DNA from: Affinundibacterium fentianense
GTDB taxonomy: Bacteria > Pseudomonadota > Gammaproteobacteria > Burkholderiales > Burkholderiaceae_D
Direction of reading: 5' to 3'
Assembly: GCF_018139545.1 (NCBI RefSeq)
Contig: NZ_JAGSPJ010000007.1
Coordinates: 186,001-250,000, forward strand
Length of the DNA: 64,000 nucleotides
Below are positions 9,205 to 18,644 of the stretch, piece after piece. The translations under genes were made by a program, and so were the position numbers. The notes beneath the pieces were generated by a model. The model searched no databases. It saw only the letters and a program-made list of their open reading frames with translations, and was not told the origin of the DNA. Position 1 is the stretch's first letter. Every line of letters begins with the position of its first letter.

Positions 9205-10754
9205 GGAAGTGCCCCACCGTTTTCTGGATGTATGAAGGGTGATTGGGGAATTGGGAGGCTGAGCACAAAACAACTCCCACCTCCCTCGCGATCATTGACA
9301 ATCAGTTGCCCCTCATGGGCGATTGCAATCGCACGGCAAACCGCTAAGCCCAGACCCGCACTACGTTGATTGGCTTGATCGTGCTTAGCTAGTCGCGAAT
9401 AGGCTTCAAAAATGCTATTGTGTTCTGCAGTCGGAATGCCAGGTCCATGATCCATCACCGCAATATGAAGCGTTGGCGGCACGAGGTGTTGGTCAACCTT
9501 GACTTCTAGCTCTACGATGCCTTCACTGTATTTCAGCGCGTTATCGATCAGATTGCTAAGTAGTTGTGCGATCAAGACGGGGTCAAGTCGTAACAAAGGA
9601 AGGTCGTTTTCAATGTTTGCTTGTAGACGCGTTTCTATTCTTCCTTGTTTAATGCGAGCGAGCACCGCTCCAACAATTTCTTCGATTGATTCCCAATCCC
9701 GATGCAATTGACTTCCGGTCTCGGATAGACGAACTAGCTGCAAGGTGTTCTCAGTGACACTGGTGAGGTAGTTGGCTTCGTCCACGATACTTTGCAACAT
9801 ATGCGCTTGCTGTGCTTGGCTAAAGTTGTCGCCTTGGCTACGCAGTGCACTCGCAGCGCCGACCATGACCGCCAGTGGTGTGCGTAAGTCGTGAGAAATG
9901 GCCGCTAAAAATGTGCTTTGCAATTGTTGTTTCTGTGCTTCGTTTTGCGCTGATTGCATTTGCAGATTGAATCGTAGTCGTTCAAAGGCTTGGGTTAGTA
10001 AGGAGCAAATGGCTTGGGCGTGGGCTTGATTGTCATGGTCGTCACTTGCCTTTGCTTGAATCAATGCTGCGCCAATGCCGACCTTTTTGTTGCCTATTGG
10101 AATATACCAATCATTCAACTCTCCCCAGCGAAGACTACCAGCACCGAGCACCTGCATTTCCTTCATACAGTGGTGTAGCCCATCGATTTGTTGCTGACTG
10201 AGTGACTCCAATTGCTGAGCAGTCGGGGCTAGGTTGGATAAAACCAAATAACATTTAGCCTGAAAAGCTTGTTCAAAAGCTCGCTTGCCTAATTCTTGAA
10301 TTCCGCCAACCGTTTCGGATAGTGCGAGTCCAATTGCAAGCTCTTGCAACTGCCGTGCCCGCTGTTCATTCTGAAGAGCCTGCACGGTCTTTTGCTTCAG
10401 GTTGGCGGTCAACTGATTGATCGTCAATGCAACGATTAACATGGTGCCAAGTGCAATCAGATGTTCAGGATGCTCAATATGGAAGGTCCAGGTCGGAGGC
10501 ACGAAGAAAAAATTCAGAAGCAATACGGAAAAGACCGCACCAGTAACTGATTGCCAGCGGTCGAGCAAATAGGCAGCGATCGCCACGATCAACACAAATA
10601 GCATTGCTTGGCTAGTAAAGCTAATGTAAGTGCCGAGTGCGAACGAGACCAATGTGGCTAGTATGAGTAGTGTGCTCAAAATAAGCCAAGGTCGTAGTTT
10701 TGATATCAGTGTTGATTGTGTATTGAAATTCAAAGTCATACGAGAGACTAGCAT
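9201..10754 (-). CDS. Short KdpD-like sensor histidine kinase lacking the cytoplasmic KdpD/Usp region
   Basis: A 517-residue kinase matching only the C-terminal half of KdpD. Residues 20-125 form a DUF4118 four-helix membrane unit with the typical LNFFFVPPTWTF. A GAF-like segment (about 140-260) follows, then HisKA with H288 in ISHDLRTPLAV and a HATPase with N-box NLIDNALKYS, G1 DHGPGIP and G2 GLGLAVC. The roughly 400-residue N-terminal module of normal KdpD (Walker-type ATP site plus Usp fold) is absent, and no remnant lies upstream; the gene starts 134 bp from the kdp leader ORF. It overlaps its kdpE partner by ATGA. Loss of the module should change how K+ limitation is sensed. ATG 10754 was used; ATG at residue 6 is an alternative and neither has a clear ribosome-binding site. 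Confidence 0.9.
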   Translation of the reverse strand: MLVSRMTLNFNTQSTLISKLRPWLILSTLLILATLVSFALGTYISFTSQAMLFVLIVAIAAYLLDRWQSVTGAVFSVLLLNFFFVPPTWTFHIEHPEHLIALGTMLIVALTINQLTANLKQKTVQALQNEQRARQLQELAIGLALSETVGGIQELGKRAFEQAFQAKCYLVLSNLAPTAQQLESLSQQQIDGLHHCMKEMQVLGAGSLRWGELNDWYIPIGNKKVGIGAALIQAKASDDHDNQAHAQAICSLLTQAFERLRFNLQMQSAQNEAQKQQLQSTFLAAISHDLRTPLAVMVGAASALRSQGDNFSQAQQAHMLQSIVDEANYLTSVTENTLQLVRLSETGSQLHRDWESIEEIVGAVLARIKQGRIETRLQANIENDLPLLRLDPVLIAQLLSNLIDNALKYSEGIVELEVKVDQHLVPPTLHIAVMDHGPGIPTAEHNSIFEAYSRLAKHDQANQRSAGLGLAVCRAIAIAHEGQLIVNDREGGGSCFVLSLPIPQSPFIHPENGGALP

Positions 10755-10789
10755 ATTGGATTTGAGAAATGTATTAGTTCGACACGCAA

Positions 10790-10816
10790 TTTTTACGCCT
10801 TGTTTACACCTGACGC
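10790..10816 (+). promoter_or_regulatory. Candidate KdpE operator in the divergent kdp promoter region
   Basis: TTTTTA (10790-10795) and TTTACACC (10803-10810) are spaced so that they align without gaps to the E. coli kdp operator as I remember it (TTTTTA, seven bases, TTTACACC, then GC-rich sequence). The site lies between the short kdpD (reverse) and the kdp operon (forward). A possible -10 (TACTAT, 10848-10853) follows with no good -35, as expected for an activator-dependent promoter. Confidence 0.5.
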
Positions 10817-10888
10817 TTACCTTTTAACAAGATTCTTACACGGTTTTTACTATGCTTCTATCTGCAGAAAATGCTTATGGAGGATGGG

Positions 10889-11014
10889 ATGTCTAATTTG
10901 GTCGAAAACTTGATCGATATTTTCTTTATAGGAGGAATCGCAGGATTCTTTCTATTGGTGCTGGCCTTAGCAGCGATGTGTCACAAACTGGATAGCAACG
11001 CGGGGAGTAAATAA
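10889..11014 (+). CDS. Small single-span membrane protein at the head of the kdp operon
   Basis: An ORF of 41 codons with an ideal ribosome-binding site (GGAGG, 10879-10883, five bases before the ATG). Its TAA overlaps the kdpF ATG by one base (TAATG), so it is probably translated and coupled to kdpF. The product has a polar start (MSNLVENLID), one hydrophobic helix (residues about 11-30, FFIGGIAGFFLLVLALAAM) and a short charged tail with CHKLD. It is not KdpF, which follows intact. Many kdp operons carry a similar short ORF ahead of kdpF with a helix and a C-x-L/K-L end; that is from memory and its role is unknown to me. It may stabilise the KdpFABC complex or act as a leader peptide. An in-frame ATG at 10871 would add six residues. 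Confidence 0.75.
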   Translation: MSNLVENLIDIFFIGGIAGFFLLVLALAAMCHKLDSNAGSK

Positions 11015-11103
11015 TGAATAGTTTTTATGTTATTGGTGCTGTGGTTGCTTCAGCCTTGTTGGTGTATTTGGTGTTTGCATTATTGAATGCAGAGGAGCTG
11101 TGA
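11014..11103 (+). CDS. kdpF: KdpF, small subunit of the potassium-transporting ATPase
   Basis: A 29-residue single-helix protein with the KdpF pattern: hydrophobic [20 protein letters not shown] ending in NAEEL. KdpF sits in the membrane beside KdpA and stabilises the KdpABC complex. Its start overlaps the preceding ORF (TAATG) and its TGA overlaps the kdpA ATG (TGATG), which indicates tight translational coupling. Confidence 0.93.
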   Translation: MNSFYVIGAVVASALLVYLVFALLNAEEL

Positions 11104-12923
11104 TGACGACGCAATCTTTACTCTTAATGCTGGTCTTTTTTGTGGTTTTGCTGGCTTTGGCTTATCCGCTGGGCAAGCTTATCAGTCGAATAGCCGACGA
11201 GAAAGCCAAGGTTCCTGGTTTGAATTACTTGGGTTTCTTGGAGCGCGGCCTTTACAAATTGGCCGGCATTCAGAGCGACCAAGAAATGGGCTGGAAGGCT
11301 TATGCCATTGCCTTACTGGTATTTAATGCTTTCGGTACCTTGATGGTCTATTTGGTGCAGCGTATGCAATTTTGGTTGCCCTTCAATCCGCAGGGTATGG
11401 CGAATGTCAGTGCAGATTCTTCTTTTAATACTGCTGTGAGTTTTGTTAGCAACACCAACTGGCAAGGCTACGTCGGCGAAGCGACGATGAGTTATTTAAC
11501 TCAGATGTTGGTGCTCGCCGGACAGAATTTCTTTTCCGCAGCGACCGGGATTGCGGTGGTGTTTGCTTTGATTCGTGGCTTCTCACGTCATTCATCCAAA
11601 TCCATCGGTAACTTCTGGGTCGATATGACGCGCTCAACGGTGTATTTACTGTTGCCATTGTCGGTGATTTTCGCGACCTTTTTGATCAGTCAGGGCGTGA
11701 TTCAAAATTTCTCGCCATATAAAGAAGTGCAATTGATTCAGCCTGTGACTTACAGCCAGCCTATTAATGGTCCTGATGGACAAGCATTAAAGGACGACAA
11801 GGGCGCGCCTGTGATGGAAACCTTAACAACCAAGACGCAAACTTTGGCCATGGGGCCGGTTGCTTCACAAGAAGCGATCAAAATGTTGGGCACCAATGGT
11901 GGCGGTTTCTTCAATATGAATTCTGCGCATCCATTTGAAAACCCAACGGCTTTGTCTAACTTCTTCCAGATGATCGCGATTTTCATTATTCCTGCCGGCC
12001 TGTGTTTTGCGTTTGGTCGTATGGTCGGTGATCGACGTCAAGGATTCGCGGTGCTTGCCACTATGAGTATTCTATTTGTGGTCATGACTCTCGGTGTGAT
12101 GGCGGCTGAACAGCAAGCCCATCCTGCCTATGCCGCTTTGAATATTGATCAGGCGCAGAGTGCTTTGCAAGCCGGTGGCAATATGGAGGGTAAAGAAAGT
12201 CGTTTTGGTATCAGCGCCTCCGCCTTGTTTGCTGCGGTGACGACAGCGGCATCGTGTGGTGCAGTGAACTCTATGCATGACTCCTTGATGCCGCTCGGTG
12301 GCTTGGTGCCACTGGCGTTCATGCAATTTGGTGAAGTGGTGTTTGGTGGTGTTGGCTCAGGTCTATATGGCATGTTGATCTTCGCGATACTCGCCGTATT
12401 TATCGCAGGTTTGATGATAGGTCGTACGCCAGAATATTTGGGTAAAAAAATTCAAGCCTACGAAATGAAAATGACTTCCATCGCGATCTTAGTCACGCCA
12501 ATTTTGGTGTTGGCAGGTACCGCGATTGCGGTGATGAGTGATGCTGGACGTGCGGGTATCTTGAATCCCGGTGCGCATGGTTTTTCTGAAGTCCTGTACG
12601 CCTTTACTTCAGCGGCCAATAACAATGGTAGTGCCTTTGCTGGTCTGACTTCAAATACACCTTTCTACAACATCATGCTGGCGATAGCGATGTGGTTTGG
12701 GCGATTTGCGGTGATCGTTCCGGTGCTCGCCATTGCAGGTTCTTTAGCGGCGAAAAAGCGCCTGGAAGTGAACACTGGAACGATGCCTACGCATGGCCCG
12801 ATGTTTATCGCTTTGTTAGCAGGCACGGTAGTGTTAATCAGTGTGTTGAACTATGTACCCGCTTTGGCTTTGGGACCTGTGGTCGAACATTTGCAAATGT
12901 TTAGCGCAGTAAGTCCACGCTAG
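11103..12923 (+). CDS. kdpA: KdpA, potassium-binding channel-like subunit
   Basis: A 606-residue membrane protein of normal KdpA length, about ten hydrophobic segments. It carries the family stretches for the K+ selectivity region, including [19 protein letters not shown] (about 260-278), [20 protein letters not shown] (about 380-399) and [15 protein letters not shown] (about 500-514). KdpA forms the K+ entry path that feeds the pump subunit KdpB. ATG 11103 overlaps the kdpF stop and follows GAGGAG; a GTG at 11100 is directly adjacent and less likely. The kdpB gene starts 16 bp after the stop. Confidence 0.97.
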   Translation: MTTQSLLLMLVFFVVLLALAYPLGKLISRIADEKAKVPGLNYLGFLERGLYKLAGIQSDQEMGWKAYAIALLVFNAFGTLMVYLVQRMQFWLPFNPQGMANVSADSSFNTAVSFVSNTNWQGYVGEATMSYLTQMLVLAGQNFFSAATGIAVVFALIRGFSRHSSKSIGNFWVDMTRSTVYLLLPLSVIFATFLISQGVIQNFSPYKEVQLIQPVTYSQPINGPDGQALKDDKGAPVMETLTTKTQTLAMGPVASQEAIKMLGTNGGGFFNMNSAHPFENPTALSNFFQMIAIFIIPAGLCFAFGRMVGDRRQGFAVLATMSILFVVMTLGVMAAEQQAHPAYAALNIDQAQSALQAGGNMEGKESRFGISASALFAAVTTAASCGAVNSMHDSLMPLGGLVPLAFMQFGEVVFGGVGSGLYGMLIFAILAVFIAGLMIGRTPEYLGKKIQAYEMKMTSIAILVTPILVLAGTAIAVMSDAGRAGILNPGAHGFSEVLYAFTSAANNNGSAFAGLTSNTPFYNIMLAIAMWFGRFAVIVPVLAIAGSLAAKKRLEVNTGTMPTHGPMFIALLAGTVVLISVLNYVPALALGPVVEHLQMFSAVSPR

Positions 12924-12939
12924 GCCCTAGGAGAATCTG

Positions 12940-15120
12940 ATGTCTAATACGAATGCACAAAAAAATCTTGTTGCAGAAAATGCAGCAGCGAAAACCGAAC
13001 AAGTCGCTAATGTGGATACTGCCAATACGAAAAATCGGCTAGCGCTATTTGATACGAAGTTGATTCAACCCGCCATCATCGACGCTTTCCGAAAATTGAC
13101 GCCGCGTACGCAATTGCGTAGCCCTGTCATGTTTGTGGTCTATGTTGGCAGTATCATCACGGGTATGCTGTATGTGCAAGCCATGCTGGGAAAAGGGGAA
13201 GCCGATGCCGGATTTATTTTGGCGATCTCTATCTGGTTGTGGTTCACGGTGCTATTTGCGAACTTTGCCGAAGCATTGGCTGAAGGTCGTAGTAAGGCAC
13301 AAGCAGCCTCATTGAAAGGCCTAAAACAAAGGACCATCGCTAAAAAATTGGCGACACCCAAACACGGCACGACTTGGCTGCCGGCAAATGTGCAAGACTT
13401 GCGTAAGGGCGATGTGTTTCTAGTCGAAGCGAATGATGTGATCGCGATTGACGGTGAAGTGATAGAAGGCGTGGCAACCGTGGATGAAAGTGCGATTACC
13501 GGAGAATCCGCGCCTGTAATTCGTGAGTCGGGGGGGGATTTTTCATCGGTCACCGGCGGAACTCGTGTGCTGTCTGATTGGTTAGTCGTGCGTGTGACTT
13601 CTAATCCCGGTGAAGCTTTTATCGATCGCATGATCGCCATGGTCGAGGGCGCAAAACGCCAAAAAACACCGAATGAAATTGCGCTGACTATTTTGTTGAT
13701 TGCTTTGACGATCATCTTTTTAGTCGTCACTGTGACCTTATTGCCGTTCTCCTTATTTAGTGTCAATGCGGCGACAGCCTTAGGCCTGAGTTCTTCTCCT
13801 GTGTCGATAACAGTCTTGATCGCCTTGTTAGTCTGCTTGATTCCGACCACGATCGGTGGCTTGTTGTCTTCGATTGGTGTCGCAGGAATGAGTCGTATGA
13901 TGCAAGCGAATGTCATTGCAACATCTGGTCGTGCAGTCGAAGCAGCAGGTGACGTCGATGTTTTGCTACTCGATAAAACCGGCACGATTACTTTGGGTAA
14001 TCGCCAAGCTTCAGAATTTTTTCCAGCGCCAGGTGTTACGGCCGTGCAAATGGCGGACGTGGCGCAACTCGCCTCGCTTGCCGATGAAACGCCAGAAGGT
14101 CGCAGTATCGTTGTATTGGCTAAGCAGCGCTTTAATTTACGTGAGCGCGAAATGGCAAGCTTGCAAGCACATTTCGTGCAATTCACAGCACAGACGCGCA
14201 TGAGCGGTGTCGATATCGGTGATGGTGCGGTGCAGGCGTTAAGGGTGATACGCAAAGGCGCGGCGGACGCAGTACGCAAATTTCAAGAAGCCGCAGGACG
14301 TGCTTTTCCGGCTGAAGTGACTAAGACCGTTGATGACATCTCTCGTCGCGGAAGTACACCTCTGGTGGTGGTCGATGACGGCAAAGTCATGGGCACGATA
14401 GAACTGAAAGATATCGTCAAAGGCGGCATCAAAGAACGTTTTGCCGAATTGCGTCGCATGGGAATTAAAACCGTGATGATCACCGGTGACAATAAATTGA
14501 CGGCGGCGGCCATTGCTGCCGAAGCGGGTGTCGATGATTTTCTGGCAGAAGCCACACCTGAAGACAAATTGAAACTGATACGCAGCTATCAAGCCGAAGG
14601 CCGTTTAGTGGCGATGACGGGTGACGGCACCAACGATGCACCTGCCTTGGCACAGGCCGATGTCGCAGTAGCGATGAATTCGGGTACGCAAGCGGCGAAA
14701 GAAGCCGGAAACATGGTGGATCTCGATTCCAATCCAACCAAGTTGTTGGAGATCGTTGAAATTGGTAAGCAAATGCTGATGACACGTGGTTCTTTGACGA
14801 CCTTCTCAATTGCGAATGATATTGCTAAATATTTTGCGATTATCCCAGCGGCTTTTGTTGCCACTTATCCGCAACTGAAGGCACTCGACATCATGCAATT
14901 GACCAGTCCGAATTCAGCCATTATGTCTGCGGTGATCTTTAATGCTTTGATTATTGTATTTCTGATTCCCTTGGCATTAAAGGGTGTGAAATATCGTGCG
15001 GTCGGTGCGTCTTTGTTATTGCGTCGCAATCTCTTGATCTATGGCTTAGGCGGAATCATCCTGCCCTTTGTCGGGATTAAACTGATAGATATGGTTTTGA
15101 CGCTTTTAAACCTCGCTTGA
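12940..15120 (+). CDS. kdpB: KdpB, P-type ATPase catalytic subunit
   Basis: A 726-residue P-type ATPase of the Kdp (P1A) class, slightly long because of a polar N-terminal tail (residues 1-30). D345 in [13 protein letters not shown] is the phosphorylated aspartate. TGES in the actuator domain (AITGESAP, about 189), the KGAAD nucleotide-binding motif and the hinge [22 protein letters not shown] are all present, so the pump should be active. KdpB hydrolyses ATP and drives K+ import through KdpA. The antisense strand carries a long open frame at 13140-14279, which is a composition shadow. The kdpC start is 15 bp downstream. Confidence 0.98.
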   Translation: MSNTNAQKNLVAENAAAKTEQVANVDTANTKNRLALFDTKLIQPAIIDAFRKLTPRTQLRSPVMFVVYVGSIITGMLYVQAMLGKGEADAGFILAISIWLWFTVLFANFAEALAEGRSKAQAASLKGLKQRTIAKKLATPKHGTTWLPANVQDLRKGDVFLVEANDVIAIDGEVIEGVATVDESAITGESAPVIRESGGDFSSVTGGTRVLSDWLVVRVTSNPGEAFIDRMIAMVEGAKRQKTPNEIALTILLIALTIIFLVVTVTLLPFSLFSVNAATALGLSSSPVSITVLIALLVCLIPTTIGGLLSSIGVAGMSRMMQANVIATSGRAVEAAGDVDVLLLDKTGTITLGNRQASEFFPAPGVTAVQMADVAQLASLADETPEGRSIVVLAKQRFNLREREMASLQAHFVQFTAQTRMSGVDIGDGAVQALRVIRKGAADAVRKFQEAAGRAFPAEVTKTVDDISRRGSTPLVVVDDGKVMGTIELKDIVKGGIKERFAELRRMGIKTVMITGDNKLTAAAIAAEAGVDDFLAEATPEDKLKLIRSYQAEGRLVAMTGDGTNDAPALAQADVAVAMNSGTQAAKEAGNMVDLDSNPTKLLEIVEIGKQMLMTRGSLTTFSIANDIAKYFAIIPAAFVATYPQLKALDIMQLTSPNSAIMSAVIFNALIIVFLIPLALKGVKYRAVGASLLLRRNLLIYGLGGIILPFVGIKLIDMVLTLLNLA

Positions 15121-15135
15121 GAGTTAGGAAATATC

Positions 15136-15726
15136 ATGAGTACAAATAGTTCTATGTTGTCCAGCTTACGTCCTGCCGTGATGCTGTTTCTCGGGCTGAC
15201 GGTCGTAGTAGGAATTGCTTATCCCTTAGCCATGACAGGCATCGCGACGCTCGCCTTTAATGATCAGGCAGAAGGTAGTTTGATTATCAAAGATGGCAAA
15301 GTGGTCGGCTCTAGTTTGATCGGTCAGTCCTTTAGTTCTCCGCAGTTCTTTTGGGGACGCCCATCCGCGACTGGACCGATGGGGAATAATGCGGTCAATT
15401 CGAGTGGTTCAAATTTAGGCCCTACTAACGCAGCACAGTTAGCTAATGTGAAAGCGCGGGTCGATGAATTGAAAGCCGCTGATCCAAGCAACACAGCGGC
15501 AATTCCAGTTGACTTAGTGACAGCTTCAGCCAGTGGTTTAGATCCAGAAATCAGCTTGGCAGCTGCGTATTATCAAGTCCCTAGAATTGCGCGTGAGCGT
15601 AAAATGACAGAAGCGCAGGTACGCGCACTAGTCGATCAATTCGCTCAGAAGCCAGTGATGGGTTTGTTCGGCGAACCGCGCGTGAATGTCTTGCAATTGA
15701 ATTTGGTACTCCCGCAAGCTAAGTAA
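15136..15726 (+). CDS. kdpC: KdpC, accessory subunit of the potassium-transporting ATPase
   Basis: A 196-residue protein of standard size. One N-terminal membrane helix (about 12-35, with GLTVVVGIAYPLAMTGIA) anchors a periplasmic domain. That domain carries the KdpC signatures SLIGQSFSSPQFFWGRPSAT and SASGLDPEISLAAAYYQVPRIA, and the C terminus has VNVLQLNLVL. KdpC raises ATP and K+ affinity and is needed for complex assembly. ATG 15136 follows GAGAGTTAGGAA. A palindromic element begins right after the stop and separates kdpC from kdpD. Confidence 0.97.
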   Translation: MSTNSSMLSSLRPAVMLFLGLTVVVGIAYPLAMTGIATLAFNDQAEGSLIIKDGKVVGSSLIGQSFSSPQFFWGRPSATGPMGNNAVNSSGSNLGPTNAAQLANVKARVDELKAADPSNTAAIPVDLVTASASGLDPEISLAAAYYQVPRIARERKMTEAQVRALVDQFAQKPVMGLFGEPRVNVLQLNLVLPQAK

Positions 15727-15728
15727 TT

Positions 15729-15840
15729 ATGTTAGAACTTATGCAAAATTGCGCTAGCTAGACGTGTCGCCGAAGACAGTACATTTATACGGCGAGGCGG
15801 CAACAACGACGCTAGCGTCTGTTTTGCGTAAGTCTTATAT
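15729..15840. repeat. Palindromic MITE-like intergenic element between kdpC and kdpD
   Basis: The 5' arm (about 15729-15757, with ACTTATGCAAAATTGCGCTAGC) and the 3' arm (about 15807-15840, with GCTAGCGTCTGTTTTGCGTAAGT) are imperfect inverted repeats: CTTAYGCAAAA and CGCTAGC match in mirrored positions. An inner stem, CGCCG (15768-15772) / CGGCG (15790-15794), lies within. The whole can fold into a long cruciform or RNA hairpin. I recall similar CGCCGAAGACAGTAC-type elements dispersed in Oxalobacteraceae genomes, so a non-autonomous mobile or REP-like repeat is likely. There is no coding capacity. Confidence 0.65.
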
Positions 15841-15878
15841 GTAATTAATTGAGTTTAGTCGACAACACCTACATCGTT

Positions 15879-18644
15879 ATGGCAATCAACACCGACCAAC
15901 GCCCCAATCCAGATGTCCTGCTTGCGCAAGTGCAGGCGCAGGAGCGGCGTGCAATGCGCGGCAAATTACGCATTTATTTTGGTGCCTCCGCAGGGGTCGG
16001 TAAAACTTATGCAATGTTGTCTGCTGCGCATAAGTTATTAAAGAGTGGCGAACACGTCTTAGTAGGGGTGATTGAAACGCATGGGCGTGATGAGACAGCC
16101 GCACTATTGGATGGCTTAGAAGTCTTGCCCTTGAAAGCAATCAGTTATCGCGACAAGACTTTGCAAGAATTTGATATCGATGCGGCCTTGGCGCGTCAGC
16201 CGGCATTGATTTTGATCGATGAACTCGCGCACTCGAATGCGCCTGGATCGCGGCATCCCAAACGCTGGCAAGACGTTCAGGAGTTGCTAGATGCTGGCAT
16301 TGATGTGTTCACAACAGTGAACGTTCAGCACTTAGAAAGTCTCAACGATGTTGTGGGTGGTATTACGGGCATTCGCGTTGCTGAGACCTTGCCAGATACG
16401 ATTTTTGACGAAGCTGATGAAGTCGTATTGGTTGACATCCCGGCAGACGAATTGCTTGCACGCTTAAAATCAGGTCGGGTGTACAAAGTGCAGCAAGCTG
16501 AGCGGGCAGCGAAAAATTTTTTCCGAAAAGGAAATTTGATCGCCTTGCGCGAACTGGCCTTGCGCCGCACCGCGGATAGAGTGGAAGATGATGTGCAGGC
16601 CTACCGCATAGAAAAATCAATTAATGCGGTATGGAAAACTGACGCTGCCCTGTTAGTTTGTGTCGGTTCGCAAATGAACGCCGATCACGTCGTCCGCAGC
16701 GCAGCGCGTTTAGCGAAACAAATGAACGCGGAATGGCAGGCCATTTATGTTGAGACACCGGCTCTGCAGAAATTACCAGCGCCAGCGCGCGAACGCATTT
16801 TAAAGAATTTAAAACTAGCGCAAGATTTGGGCGCTAAGACGGCAGTGTTGACGGGCAATGATATTGCGCAAACCATCGTCGATTATGCTAACCAGTATAA
16901 TTTTTCGCGCATCGTAATTGGTCGTCGTAAAGCGGTTTTCAACTGGCGTACCACTCTGGCGCAACAGTTAGCGGCACACGCGCACAATTTAGATTTGATT
17001 GAGATAGGTGGTGAATCGAATCAGCTCGAGGTCAATCCAGATGCCCGCTCTTCTGATTTGAAATCCGTAGTGGTCGAGGGCGTTAATTCAGATAAGAGAC
17101 GCGCATTGCGCTATGTTTACGCAGCACTCTCCAGTGTTGTAACCGCCCTAATAGCGACTCCTTTACTCGCGGTATTTAATCTCGTCAATATCGCAATGTT
17201 ATTTCTATTGACGGTGGTATTGGTAGCGGTGCGTTTTGGACGCGGCCCCTCCGTGTTGGCGACCGTTTTGGGTGTTATGGCGTTTGATTTTTTCTTTGTG
17301 CCGCCTCGCTTCACTTTTGCTGTTAGTGATCTGCAATATGTGATGACCTTTGCAGTCATGTTGGCAGTTGGTTTGATTACGGGACATCTGACCGCTGGCC
17401 TCCGATATCAAGCCAAAGTAGCGTCACATCGCGAAGCACGTTCGCTCGCTCTCTATGAATTTGCACGCGATTTATCTGGTTTCTTGCAGACTGAACAAAT
17501 TACTGAAGCGACACAGGCGGTGATACAAAGTGCATTCCGTGCCAAAGCCATCTTGTTGTTACCCGATGACGAAGGGAGATTGCAGTTGCCAGAATCTATG
17601 GCGAGTGGTTTGGACATGGGCATCGCGCAGTGGGCTTTTGATAAAGTGGAAGCCGCTGGGATAGGCACGGATACTCTGCCATCTAGCCCCTATTTCTATT
17701 TGCCCCTCGTCGCGCCGATGCGTACCCGTGGCTTGTTAGCGATTGCACCGGAAAACCGTACTTGGATTTTGATACCCGAACAGCGTCAACAATTGGATAC
17801 GTTCGCAGCATTGGCCGCAATTGCCTTAGAGCGTGTGCATTACATCGAGATCGCACAAGGTGCTTTGTTGCATATGGAGTCAGAACGGCTGCGCAATTCT
17901 TTATTAGCTGCTTTGTCGCATGATTTGCGTACGCCCCTCACATCGATAGTCGGTATCTCGGAAGCGCTGAGCACATCTAAACCTGAACTTAGTCATAAGC
18001 AACAGGATATGACACAAGCATTGTATGCAGAAGCGCTGCGCATGAATGCATTGGTAGCGAATTTGCTGGATATGGCACGCATACAGAGTGGCGAAGTGAA
18101 ATTAGATTTGCAGTGGCAACCGTTTGAAGAAGTCGTGGGCAGTGCGATACGCATCAGCGCACCGCAGTTGAAAGCCCATCAAGTGCAAACTTCGTTAGCG
18201 AACGATTTACCACTCGTGAATTTTGACGCCGTTTTGATAGAACGTGTTCTCTGTAATTTGTTAGAAAATGCAACGAAATATACACCAGAGGGATCACGTA
18301 TCACACTGAGCGTCAATCTCTTAGAAAGTGATTTGCAAGTGATGGTTTATGATAATGGGCCAGGTCTGCCAGTGGGTAAGGAGGAAGCGATATTTGAGAA
18401 ATTCACGCGTGGCGAGCGTGAATCCTCCAAGCCAGGTGTAGGATTAGGTTTGGCGATTTGTCGCGCAATTGTGGAAGCGCATCACGGTCATATACGGGCA
18501 GCGAAATCACCAGATGGTGGCGCTTGTATTTTGTTCACGCTGCCATTAGGCGTGCCGCCGCAGATGCCCGATTTTGAATCAATGAATGCCTTGCATACCG
18601 AGCCGCCACTTGCCCTCGTCGTTGAGGAACGGGAACAACAATGA
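15879..18644 (+). CDS. kdpD: KdpD, full-length potassium-responsive sensor histidine kinase
   Basis: About 921 residues from ATG 15879, the normal KdpD size. N-terminal KdpD domain with Walker A GASAGVGKTYAML (about 36-48) and Walker B ALILIDELAHSNAPG (about 110-124); Usp-like domain about 250-370; DUF4118 helices about 410-510 with FDFFFVPPRFTF; GAF about 530-650; HisKA with H681 in LSHDLRTPL; HATPase with NLLENATKYTPEG, DNGPGLP and GLGLAIC. It senses low K+ or high ionic strength and phosphorylates KdpE. An in-frame TTG at 15849 would add ten residues; both starts have weak ribosome-binding sites. The stop overlaps kdpE (ATGA). A palindromic element separates it from kdpC, so it may have its own promoter or reduced readthrough. 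Confidence 0.96.
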   Translation: MAINTDQRPNPDVLLAQVQAQERRAMRGKLRIYFGASAGVGKTYAMLSAAHKLLKSGEHVLVGVIETHGRDETAALLDGLEVLPLKAISYRDKTLQEFDIDAALARQPALILIDELAHSNAPGSRHPKRWQDVQELLDAGIDVFTTVNVQHLESLNDVVGGITGIRVAETLPDTIFDEADEVVLVDIPADELLARLKSGRVYKVQQAERAAKNFFRKGNLIALRELALRRTADRVEDDVQAYRIEKSINAVWKTDAALLVCVGSQMNADHVVRSAARLAKQMNAEWQAIYVETPALQKLPAPARERILKNLKLAQDLGAKTAVLTGNDIAQTIVDYANQYNFSRIVIGRRKAVFNWRTTLAQQLAAHAHNLDLIEIGGESNQLEVNPDARSSDLKSVVVEGVNSDKRRALRYVYAALSSVVTALIATPLLAVFNLVNIAMLFLLTVVLVAVRFGRGPSVLATVLGVMAFDFFFVPPRFTFAVSDLQYVMTFAVMLAVGLITGHLTAGLRYQAKVASHREARSLALYEFARDLSGFLQTEQITEATQAVIQSAFRAKAILLLPDDEGRLQLPESMASGLDMGIAQWAFDKVEAAGIGTDTLPSSPYFYLPLVAPMRTRGLLAIAPENRTWILIPEQRQQLDTFAALAAIALERVHYIEIAQGALLHMESERLRNSLLAALSHDLRTPLTSIVGISEALSTSKPELSHKQQDMTQALYAEALRMNALVANLLDMARIQSGEVKLDLQWQPFEEVVGSAIRISAPQLKAHQVQTSLANDLPLVNFDAVLIERVLCNLLENATKYTPEGSRITLSVNLLESDLQVMVYDNGPGLPVGKEEAIFEKFTRGERESSKPGVGLGLAICRAIVEAHHGHIRAAKSPDGGACILFTLPLGVPPQMPDFESMNALHTEPPLALVVEEREQQ

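Noticed and set aside
13140..14279. A 379-codon open frame on the reverse strand inside kdpB
   Set aside because: It is antisense to a complete, well-conserved P-type ATPase gene, is rich in Ser, Ala, Pro and Thr, and has no recognisable domain; a composition shadow.
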